From Hygrocybe punicea (Eukaryota; Basidiomycota; Agaricomycetes; Agaricales; Hygrophoraceae): DNA of 64,000 bases. The stretch covers positions 2,294,001-2,358,000 of the forward strand of contig OY744467.1 of assembly GCA_963556145.1 (NCBI GenBank), written 5' to 3'. Below, piece after piece: positions 22,150 through 31,638 of this stretch (position 1 is its first letter; the number at the start of each line of letters is the position of its first letter). Under the pieces are notes generated by a model. That model worked only from the letters and a program-made list of their open reading frames with translations, made no database searches and was not told the origin of the DNA. The position numbers were made by a program, and so were the translations under genes.

Positions 22150-23660
22150 CAACCCAGTGTCAGCTCTGCCATGGGGTAGGTTAACCCAGGACAGCTATTC
22201 TGGGAAGGTTGGGTTGACCCAGGTCCAGCTGTGCAAGCAACGTGGGTTGACCTGGGTTGACCGTGGACCAGCTCTTGCTGCAGGCTTGGGTTGACCTGGG
22301 TCCAGCTGTTGCTGCAGCACTGGGTTGACCCAGGCCCAGCACTTCCTGCAGGGTGGGGTGGCTGGGGTCCAGGTATTGCTGCAGCACCGGGTTTACCAGG
22401 GTTCAGCTATTGCTGCAGCACTGGGTTGACCGGGGTCCAGATATTGCTGTGGCACCAGGTTGACCCAGATCCAGCACTTGCTGCAGGGCTTGGGTTGACC
22501 TGGGTCCAGCTATTGCTGCAGCACTGGGTTGATCTGGTTCCAGCACTTGCTTTGGGGCTTGGGTTGACCCGGGTCCAGCTCTCCCTACAGGCTTGGGTTG
22601 ACCGGGGTCCAGCTATTGCTGCAGCACTGGGTTGACCAGGGTTCAGGTATTGCTGCAGCACTGGGTTGACCGGGGTCCAGCTATTGCTGCAGGACCGGGT
22701 TGACCTGGGTCCAGCACTTGCTGCGGGGCTTGGGTTGACCCAGGTCCAGCTCTTCCTGCAGGCTTGGGTTGACCTGAGTCCAGCTATTGCTGCAGCACTG
22801 GGTTGACCGGGGTCCAGATATTGCTGCAGCACTGGGTTGACCCAGATCCAGCACTCGCTGCAGGGCTGGGGTTGACTGGGGTCTAGATATTGCTGCAGCA
22901 CTGGGTTGACTGGGGTCCAGCACTTGCTGCAGCACTGGGTTGACCAGGGTTCAGCTATTGCTGCAGCACTGGGTTGACCAGGGTCCAGCACTTGCTGCAG
23001 CACTGGGTTGACCAGGGTTCAGCTATTGCTGCAGCACCAGGTTGACTGGGGTCCAGCACTTGCTGCGGGGGTTGGGTTGACCCAGGTCTGGCTCTTCCTG
23101 CAGGCTTGGGTTGACCTGGGTCCAGCTATTGCTGCAGCACCAGGTTGACCGGGGTCCAGATATTGCTGCAGCACTGGGTTGACCTGGGTCCAGCACTTGC
23201 TGCAGGGCTGGGGTTGACCAGGGTCTAGATATTGCTGCAGCACCAGGTTGACCGGGGTCCAGCACTTGCTGCGGGGCTTGGGTTGACCCAGGTCCCACTC
23301 TTCCTGCAGGCTTGGGTTGACCGGGCTCCAGCTATTGCTGCAGCACTGGGTTGACCTGGGTCCAGCACTTGCTGCAGGGCTTGTGTTGACCAGGGTCCAG
23401 CTCTTGCTGCAGCACTTTGTTGACCCACATCCAGCACTCACTGTAGGGTAGGTTGATTGGGGTCCAGCCTGTCCTGTAGCATTGCATTGACCCCAGACCC
23501 ACCCATGTTGCAGGTTTGGATTCATGAGGGTCTGGCCATTGCTCCAGCATTGGGTTGACATGGCCCTGCTCTTGCTGCAGAATAAGGTTGACCCTGGCCC
23601 AGCTCTCACTGCAGGATTAGGTTGACCAGGAGCCCGCTTTTGCTTTGACATGGGCCCAGC
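22150..23660. repeat. Left 34-bp minisatellite array
   Basis: Some 40 units of 34 (sometimes 35) bp. Each has GGGTTGACC, GGGTCCAGC and TTGCTGCAGCA in that order. Since 34 is one more than a multiple of three, each frame cycles through the three readings and repeats every three units (102 bp). Long open frames therefore appear on the opposite strand without being genes. The units facing the element end are more varied, with GGTTAACC in place of GGTTGACC. Confidence 0.92.
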
Positions 23661-23699
23661 CACATCCCACTCTGCCTGCATGTATTTAATGTTGACAAC

Positions 23700-24610
23700 A
23701 TTGACAGAGCTCACAACAGCTCAAACCAATATTTATTCAGAACCTGCCATATATATAAAGTAATCAAAATGTTTCAATCTGTACTTCACATAAATGTACG
23801 ATGTAATATAATTTGAATGCAATTATTAACAACACAGGGAATAGCAAAATTACACAATTATTATTTTGACACTGCACAATATCTTACTTTTACTATCAGC
23901 CATCAGCCATTACAGGAGCTACTTATCCCCAATGCCAATCTATGGCAAAACCAGAAATTACCCCACTTGGAATATTGTGCTTTTCTATTTAATATTGCTC
24001 AATTCTCTATTGGAATCAATATATATAACCTTACTATTACTTAAAATAGACACATACATTTAATGATTATTAAAATACATAATTAAATAGTAAAGGGCAG
24101 GAGGCAGGTGAGAGGAAGGTGGGTGTGGACTGGGAGGAAGGGTGTGGGTGTGGGAGGAAGGTGGGTGTGGGTGTGGGAGGAAGGTGGGTGTGGAGTGGGA
24201 GGAAGGTGGGTGTGGAGTGGGAGGAAGGTGGGAGTGGGAGTGGAGGAAGGTGGGAGTGGGAGAAGGGAGTGGGAGTGGGAGAAGTGGGAAGGTGGGAAGG
24301 CAGGAGGCAAGGGCAGCAGGGAGAGGGAGAGGGAGAGGGAGAGGGAGAGGGAGAGGGAGGAGGAGTGGGAGGAGGAGTGGGAGGAGGAGTGGGCGGAGAG
24401 TGGGATGTACGTACCCGTTGCGTTCCCCTCGTCCTCGTCGTCTTCGTCTACGTCTCCGTCGTCCCCGTCCCTGCCGTCCCCGTCCCCGTCGTCCCCGTCC
24501 CCATCGTCCCCGTCTCCGCGTTCCGGTCCCTGTCGTTCCCGTTCCCCTCGTTCCCCTCGTTCCCGTTCCCCTCGTTCCCCTCGTCGTCGTCATCGTCCTC
24601 GTCGTCGTCG
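23700..24610. repeat. Left inner arm with G-rich and CGTCC-rich blocks
   Basis: AT-rich sequence (23740-24090) is followed by G/A-rich repeats of GGAAGGTGGGTGTGG and GGGAGA type (24105-24400), and then by CGTCCC/CGTCGT-rich sequence. The same series appears inverted at 26250-27000 (C-rich at 26405-26640). The G-rich strand is the plus strand on the left and the minus strand on the right, so a folded molecule would pair them. The G runs could form quadruplexes. Confidence 0.7.
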
Positions 24611-25139
24611 TCATCCCCCGTAGTCCTCGTCGTCCGCTGGATCGTCGTCGTCGTCTCCCTCGTCCTGTCGTCTCCGTCGTCCTGTTGTCCTCTCGCTGGC
24701 CGTCTCCGTCCCGTCGTCGTCCCCTGGCTGGCCGTCTCTGCCCTCGTCGTCTCTGTCCTCGTCGTTGCCGCTGTGGTTGTCTCGGACGTCTGTCTCGGTC
24801 GTTGGCGCATCCTCGTAGCCGGCCTCGCGGCCTCGTTTCCGTGGCCGTTTTCATCGGCATCCGTTCTGTTTGCTGGGGTGGCCGTGGCGTTGTTTTCTGG
24901 GCTGGTGTTGGGTTCGCCTGTGTTTGTCGTGGGTGTAGCTGCAATCATTATAAACATTAGCATACAACTCACAAAAAATTCAAAAAAGACATTACCTTGG
25001 GTGCTCTTCTGCACCCGTTTCCTGTTGTTGACGCGTTCCTGTTGTTGACGCGTTGTTGAAAACGAGTCGTTTGAAGTCGCGTGAAAGCCAACCGGCAGTT
25101 GCCGATTTCCCAAACGGGTTCGAGTTGCCAAACATGGAT
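24611..25139 (-). CDS. Left copy of the gene-like acidic ORF in the palindrome
   Basis: Reading leftwards from the loop, a Gln-rich start region (TRQQQETGAEEHP) is followed by an intron-like gap (donor at about 25000, acceptor near 24940). A charged tail with DEDRDDEGRDGQPG comes next, ending in DDDDDPADDEDYGG and a TGA at 24611-24613. The right arm has the same plan. The Met start of the right copy (ATGCGTCCACG) corresponds to ACGCGTC here, so this copy may lack its start codon. The sequence is low-complexity, function is unknown and coding status is uncertain. Confidence 0.3.
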
Positions 25140-25832
25140 GTGTGGCTGAAGCTTTTGAATCTTCTGGCATGCACAACAATGCATGCATACCCAAAGTCAG
25201 ATCCTCAAAAGATGTAAATATAGTATACCTACCCTCATGTCAAATTTTGTATTTTATTCGGCCCTGCGTAAAGAGCTATTCACCATTTATTCCATTCCTC
25301 TGCCAGAATTGGACCCTTAATGATCTAACTTTGTCTTAAAAATCTGAAATTAATCTAAGGAGTACTTGAAGAAGTACTCATTGTGGTACACATAAGTGCC
25401 TGATTGTTGGTGGACCAGGACCTTTGTTGCAGCCAAGCAAATGCACAGAATTGTGCATTGTGGCTGACCCATCAACCGAGTCCAAACTTCAGCTTTACTC
25501 TGAACCTTTCATTTCTTGGCTACAACAGATTTCTGGGACCACCAAGTGCCAGGCACTGATCATCAATACAATAGATACTTTACATAGTAGTTTCACAATT
25601 ATTTTCATATTTTTCAGAGCAATATTGGTAAAGTTGCACTTTAAGGGTCTGAAATTGGCAGGGAGGTATCAATGAATCATAAATATCTCTCTATGTAGGC
25701 CATAATAAAATACAAAATTTGGGGAGGATGTAGTTATAGGCTACTTCTATCCCCTCATGGTCTTAAATGTGTTACAAAGTTGTTGTGCTCTATGCAATAA
25801 CATTGAGAAAAGTCAGATCATGCTTACATATA
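25140..25832. other. Loop between the inverted arms
   Basis: About 690 bp without inverted partner sequence and without a convincing gene. It separates the 5' ends of the two gene-like copies, which point outwards, so it is where a shared or bidirectional promoter would be. That role is inference. Confidence 0.6.
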
Positions 25833-25909
25833 AGGCAACTCGCACCCGTTTGGGCAATCGGCAACCTCCGGCGTGCGTTCAATCGTCGGCGATTCGTCGC
25901 GTACTCCAC

Positions 25910-26252
25910 GATGCGTCCACGAAAACAGCAGCAGCAAAATCAAGTAGAAGGTAAGTAGATTTCTCAAATTTATTATCCATTACTATGCTAGCTAATATTG
26001 TTGTTTTTATGTAGAACTTTCTCATTGCCGTGCCGGGAATGGACCGCAACACGCTTGCCCGCGCCACGTCACGTCAACGCCAAACTGAAGGGCCGAAACG
26101 GCGGATGGCAGGCAACGACGAGGACAGAGGCGATGAGGGCACAGACGGCCAGCCAGGGAAGACGACGGGGACGGAGACGGCCAGCGAAGAGACGACAGGA
26201 TGACGGAGACGACGACGACGATCCAGCGGACGACGAGGACTACGGGGGATGA
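25910..26252 (+). CDS. Right copy of the gene-like acidic ORF in the palindrome
   Basis: ATGCGTCCACG at 25910 starts MRPRKQQQQNQVE. It is followed by a good intron (GTAAGT at 25951, TTTTTATGTAG ending at 26013). In the third frame the tail contains the same DDDDDPADDEDYGG end as the left copy, stopping at 26252. Agreement of the last residues and stop between the two diverged arms is the only evidence for coding. A frame change is needed in the middle. No family is recognised. Confidence 0.3.
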
Positions 26253-27089
26253 TGACGACAACGAGGACGATGACGACAACGAGAGGAACGACGGGAACAG
26301 GAACGACAGGGACCAGAACGGCGGGGACGGGGACGACGGGGACGAGGATGGCGGAGACGTAGACGAAGACGACGAGGGCAACGGGAACGCAACAGGTATG
26401 TACATCCCACCCCTCCGCCCTCGTCTCCTCCCTCTTCCTCTGCCTCTCCCACTCCCACTCCCTGCTGCCCCTCCCTCCTCCCTTCCATCCTGCCCTTCAC
26501 CCTCCCTTCTCCCACTCCCACTCCCACTCCGTTCTCCCACACCCACACCCATACCCATACCCACACCCACACCCACACCCACTTCCAGTCCCAGTCCCAG
26601 TCCCAGTCCCAGTCCCACTCACACCTACCTTCCTCCCCCCCAACCCCTTTATTATTTAATTGTGTATTTGGATAAAATAATAATTAATTTGATATGTCCA
26701 TTCTAAGTAATAGTGAGTGTTTGTGTACTGATTCCAATTGAGATTTGAGTAATATTAAATAAAAAAGGCACAAAATTCCAAGTGGGGTAATTTCTGGTTG
26801 TTATATATATAAATTTTGTTTGGGAATAAGTAGCTCATGTGAGAGATAAAGCTAAGAGTGAGAGATTGTGCATTTTCAAAATAAGAATGTTGTAATTTTG
26901 GTATTATCTGTGCTTTGAATTATTGCATTTGAAATTATATTACATTTGAAGAAACTGAGACATTTTCTTTACCGGATATTGCATTTTCTGAATAAATATT
27001 GGCTTCAGTTGTTGTGAGCTCTGGCAATGTTGTCAACATTAAATACATGCAGGCAGAGTGGGATGTGGCTGAGCCCGTGTCAAAGCAAA

Positions 27090-28700
27090 AGCAGGATCCT
27101 GGTCAACCTAATCCTGCAGTGAGAGCTGGGCCAGGGTCAACCTTATTCTGCAGCAAGAGCAGGGCCATGTCAACCCAATGCTGGAGCAATGGCCAGACCC
27201 TCATGAATCCAAACCTGCAACATGGGTGGGTCTGGGGTCAATGCAATGCTACAGGACAGGCTGGACCCCAATCAACCTACCCTACAGTGAGTGCTGGATG
27301 TGGGTCAACAAAGTGCTGCAGCAAGAGCTGGACCCTGGTCAACACAAGCCCTGCAGCAAGTGCTGGACCCAGGTCAACCCAGTGCTGCAGCAATAGCTGG
27401 AGCCCGGTCAACCCAAGCCTGCAGGAAGAGTGGGACCTGGGTCAACCCAAGCCCCGCAGCAAGTGCTGGACCCTGGTCAACCTGGTGCTGCAGCAATATC
27501 TAGACCCTGGTCAACCCCAGCCCGGCAGCGAGTGCTGGATCTGGGTCAACCCAGTGCTGCAGCAATATCTGGACCCCGGTCAACCTGGTGCTGCAGCAAT
27601 AGCTGGACCCAGGTCAACCCAAGCCTGCAGGAAGAGCTGGACCTGGGTCAACCCCAGCCCTGCAGCGAGTGCTGGATCCAGGTCAACCCGGTGTTGCAGC
27701 AATATCTGGACCCCGGTCAACCCACTGCTGCAGCAATACCTGGACCCAGGTCAACCCAAGCCTGCAGGAAGAGCTGGACCTGGGTCAACCCAAGCCCCGC
27801 AGCAAGTGCTGGACCCCAGTCAACCTGGTGCTGCAGCAATAGCTGAACCCTGGTCAACCCAGTGCTGCAGCAAGTGCTGGACCCTGGTCAACCCAGTGCT
27901 GCAGCAATAGCTGAACCCTGGTCAACCCAGTGCTGCAGCAAGTGCTGGACCCCGGTCAACCCAGTGCTGCAGCAAGTGCTGGACCAAGGTCAACCCAGTG
28001 CTGCAGCAATATCTAGACCCCAGTCAACCCCAGCTCTGCAGCGAGTGCTGGATCTGGGTCAACCCAGTGCTGCAGCAATATCTGGACCCCGGTCAACCCA
28101 GTGCTGCAGCAATAGCTGGACTCAGGTCAACCCAAGCCTGCAGGAAGAGCTGGACCTGGGTCAACCCAAGCCCCGCAGCAAGTGCTGGACCCAGGTCAAC
28201 CCGGTCCTGCAGCAATAGCTGGACCCCGGTCAACCCAGTGCTGCAGCAATACCTGAACCCTGGTCAACCCAGTGCTGCAGCAATAGCTGGACCCCGGTCA
28301 ACCCAAGCCTGTAGGGAGAGCTGGACCCGGGTCAACCCAAGCCCCAAAGCAAGTGCTGGAACCAGATCAACCCAGTGCTGCAGCAATATCTGGACCCAGG
28401 TCAACCCAAGCCCTGCAGCAAGTGCTGGATCTGGGTCAACCTGGTGCCACAGCAATATCTGGACCCCGGTCAACCCAGTGCTGCAGCAATAGCTGAACCC
28501 TGGTAAACCCGGTGCTGCAGCAATACCTGGACCCCAGCCACCCCACCCTGCAGGAAGTGCTGGGCCTGGGTCAACCCAGTGCTGCAGCAACAGCTGGACC
28601 CAGGTCAACCCAAGCCTGCAGCAAGAGCTGGTCCACGGTCAACCCAGGTCAACCCACGTTGCTTGCACAGCTGGACCTGGGTCAACCCAACCTTCCCAGA
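27090..28700. repeat. Right 34-bp minisatellite array
   Basis: Inverted copy of the left array with the same unit types in the same order and very high identity, for example around the divergent unit GGTGGGTCTGGGGTCAATGC. Small differences in unit number make this arm somewhat longer. Confidence 0.92.
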
Positions 28701-29049
28701 ATAGCTGTCCTGGGTTAACCTACCCCATGGCAGAGCTGACACTGGGTTGACCCACCCTGCCACCCTTGACCAGCAAGAGCTGTACCTGGGTCAACCTACC
28801 ACCCCACATTTCCCCAGCAAGAGCTGTCTCTTGGGTTAACCTACCCCCCCAGCAAGCAACTGCGCTATGTGTACCTACCTTTTGCAACTATATCTGCGAT
28901 TGGGTTAACCAAAACGACTGGGTCTACTGATCCTAGCCACCTGCACAATTGGAAAGTTAGCAGGTTAATGCCACACAGGATTAAAGCATACAGTGTCTCG
29001 TCTTGCGTTTATTTTGTGTATTCGCACGTTTGCTGCTTGGCCTACCCCT

Positions 29050-31223
29050 AAACAACCCGTAGTTCAGTTTTTCTGCTGCTGCTGCAGGAAAAGGAGGAGA
29101 TAGCGTACTCTAGATTTTCCTGAATCCCTGCCGCTTTGCGCTTTGTCCCACGAGTCACAGTCCCATCACTCGTACCATGAGCGCTCCGTGTCTTCTGTGA
29201 GTTCTCGGCGACAGAAGACCGTGTTTTCCATGAGTTCTCGGCAACAGAAGATCGTGTCTTTCGTGAGTTCTCGGCAACAGAAGATCGTGTCTTTCGTGAG
29301 TTCTCAGCAACGCAAGACCGTGTCCTTCGTGTACTGAAAAGAATGCCGCCAGTTGTCCTGCCTCTCTGTGTCTTCGACTTCTTGCTTTCGCATTCAATCT
29401 CCTCCGAATTATGTCCTACCTGTCCACCCTTGCCGTTGCTCAGTGTCTCCTTGGCAGTAGGGCTCTCACTTATTGCCACTTTCTCCCCTGCGTTTTTGCT
29501 GTTCCCTGCCTCACCAACACTTGTCCCCGCAGCCTCACTTGTGGCATTCTCATGCTGCAATTCTGCATCAGCACCCTCTCTGTAGTATTGTTCTCACTTA
29601 CCACTTTCTCCTCTGCATTTTCACCATCCTCTGCCTCACTGACACTTGTCACCGGTGCCTCACTTGTCGTGTCCTTGCGCTGCAACTCATGCACAAGTGG
29701 GACGTGCACTCCAGCAGCAATGGCCCCAAGTTCTGTGTCATCATCGTCGCTGTCTTCTTCATCACCAGCTGTGTGCTGCGCTTCAATGTCAGCCTGACGG
29801 TCACCAATGCATCTAAGAATCTCAGCCTTCTGCAGGAACATAAATGGTTGTTCATCAGTGTCTCTGGAAGCTGTCGAAGCAAGATACTCCGAGAGAATGA
29901 TAATGTGGGCAAGTGACATAAGCTCTGGCGCTTGCAGTTTGACTGGGACGATGAAACTTTGCACATCATAATAGTCAGAAGGGTTAACGGAAATATCAGC
30001 CCAAGGTATTGCAGCAAAATGCTGATCGGCTGGCCAGGTATGACCTAGGTGTAATCACTCGAAATAATCCAGCAGAAGGCTGTACTGGACTGACTTACAC
30101 CACAATGTGCTGAAGTATTTTTCCAGAATGGCACGAATATCGCCCAAAATCATCTTGTTGAACTCGACAGCAGGGAACAAAGGTATTCCTGCAGAGTTAC
30201 GAGGAATTTGAAGGTCTGTGGAGTCATCACTCTTGATGCTGGGTCCTGGTAAATTGATTAAGGCAACATAGCGTGTCCAAGTTCATGCAGCAACTCACGA
30301 GGGAGGACCCTTTCGGCATACTGAAACCATGGCGTTTCGAAATGCTCTGTGAAGTCTTTGAGCTGGGATCTCATATCAAGCTTGTTATGGACTGAATGGG
30401 CATTGACTCTGTCATTTTATTAGGTGTGGCACTACAGAGGGCCGGTTGGTGCACTTACACGCCACTATCGAGATCGCCATGTTCATCACGGAATGCGAAG
30501 AACAGCATCATCTCGGCAGGGCCAAGCTTACCATTCTGGCAGAGCGTCTTGAGGGCAAACCATGCTGCTTTCATAAACTCTTTCTGATTTCTAAGGTGAC
30601 CCGGTCGTGTTAAATCATAGCCATAGGAAAGATCAAGAAATGCACACCGAGGAATATCACTTTCAACTTCCTCAGCCCTTTTCTCATATGCCTGCTGATC
30701 CTCCTCGTCCTCCCACATCTCCTTCAAAACGACTTGGTAAAACCCTGCATGCCCCCCATCAGTATCAGCATCCTTTCGACGTTTCGCAGCCTCAGTATTG
30801 ATCTCGTTCTTTCGTTCTTGTTCATAGAGCTGGCGCCCAGTAACACTTGAGGAGAGATTGATAAAAAATTGATCTCCATGAGTGTTTGACGTGGACTGGC
30901 TTTTTCGTTTCATAGTGCTGAAGCGGTTTGTGAACTTGCGGATGATTCGCTGAAGAACCAATCAATCCCCTGAATCATGACGTGAATTGACATACCATGG
31001 TCCAGGTCGTCAGAGTCACATCCCCTTCGCAAAGCAGTTGGTCTTGAAACAGAGATGACGACTTGATAGTTTCCGCAGTGTCCTGCTTCCACCTTGTTAA
31101 GGAAGCACCCTTCATTCCTTTCAAGTCAGGATCAAGCTCGTACACCTTGGCCTCGAATGCTTGCATGTAGCTGTTAATATATGCGTCCTGAGCAGGAGTA
31201 AACTGTGATCTGCGTCCGACCAT
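29050..31223 (-). CDS. Multi-copy Agaricomycete hypothetical protein
   Basis: The gene starts MVGRRSQFTPAQDAYINSYM at 31223. After TTWTM an intron (from about 31010) leads to RIIRKFTNRFSTMKRKSQS at about 30957. The next exons carry SVTGRQLYEQERKNEINTEA, FYQVVLKEMWEDEEDQQAYE and LCQNGKLGPAEMMLFFAFRD. Around 30200 is SAGIPLFPAVEFNKMILGDI, followed by an acidic region (EEDSDDDDTELGAIAAGVHV). The C-terminus has a short tandem repeat (SVAENSRKTRS) and basic GTKRKA. I recognise this architecture as a repeated family in mushroom genomes without known function. It might be a DNA- or chromatin-related protein carried by mobile DNA, but the sequence does not prove it. Introns of about 50 nt are inferred. 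Confidence 0.6.
29170..29335 (-). repeat. 33-bp tandem repeat coding SVAENSRKTRS
   Basis: Four to five units with TTCTCGGCAACAGAAGATCG or close variants, period 33 bp. The frame is kept, giving an 11-residue repeat in the C-terminal part of the protein at 29050-31223. Confidence 0.8.
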
Positions 31224-31638
31224 AGTAACGAAAGGATGGTGTGGATTTGATGAAACAGGAACGATTCAGAACCTTTATATGAACTGACCTTGAAGTCAAT
31301 GTGAAGGCCACTCATCGAAGAAAGCCACACCGCTTGTTTAAACCTCCTTCAGACATTGCATGCACTGTTGTAACTGTTATTGTTCCCTCTGTAATGTGAC
31401 AGCAAATGTACCTTGAATCAGTAGATGATGTCACGAAGCAAATAATATTACTTACAGGCAGTTCTGCAGACGAAGATAGACATCAGTTCATTTCATCTTC
31501 GTTAGTTGCAAACCATTGTGGTGAAAGATGACCGTGAGCAGACAATTCACATGCCACACATGAGAAGTCATGAATAGTCACATTACGAGATGAGAACATT
31601 ACACGAAGATGGGGAGAAACAATGGCATCAGCTAAAAG

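Larger units (their letters stand above)
21963..28936. mobile_element. Giant palindromic (fold-back) element, 21970-28929, with target duplication
   Basis: The ends read inwards as CAGTAGACCCAGTCG and stay inverted copies for about 3.1 kb. They are flanked by the 7-bp direct repeat ATCCTAG (21963-21969 and 28930-28936). The left arm is 21970 to about 25139 and the right arm about 25833 to 28929, around a roughly 690-bp loop. The outer arms (21970-23700, 27010-28929) are nearly identical 34-bp minisatellite arrays; the inner arms are recognisably homologous but diverged. CAG ends and a 7-8 bp duplication suggest hAT mobilisation, but no transposase is present. Confidence 0.85.

Noticed and set aside
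22150..23660. TTGACC words as plant-type W boxes
   Set aside because: Plant WRKY sites are not relevant in a fungus; the words are part of the minisatellite unit.
22407..23714. Long proteins of repeated WTPVNP / LDPGQPSAAA / GPRSTQ type
   Set aside because: The 34-bp period makes all frames of that strand similar and open; there is no start context or non-repetitive domain.
24108..25048. Plus-strand Gly/Arg/Val-rich ORFs of about 170-310 codons
   Set aside because: Shadow frames of the G-rich and CGTCC-rich repeats; the inverted copy does not preserve them.
22150..28700. CRISPR-like array
   Set aside because: Units are contiguous 34-bp tandem repeats without unique spacers, in a eukaryotic genome; this is a minisatellite.
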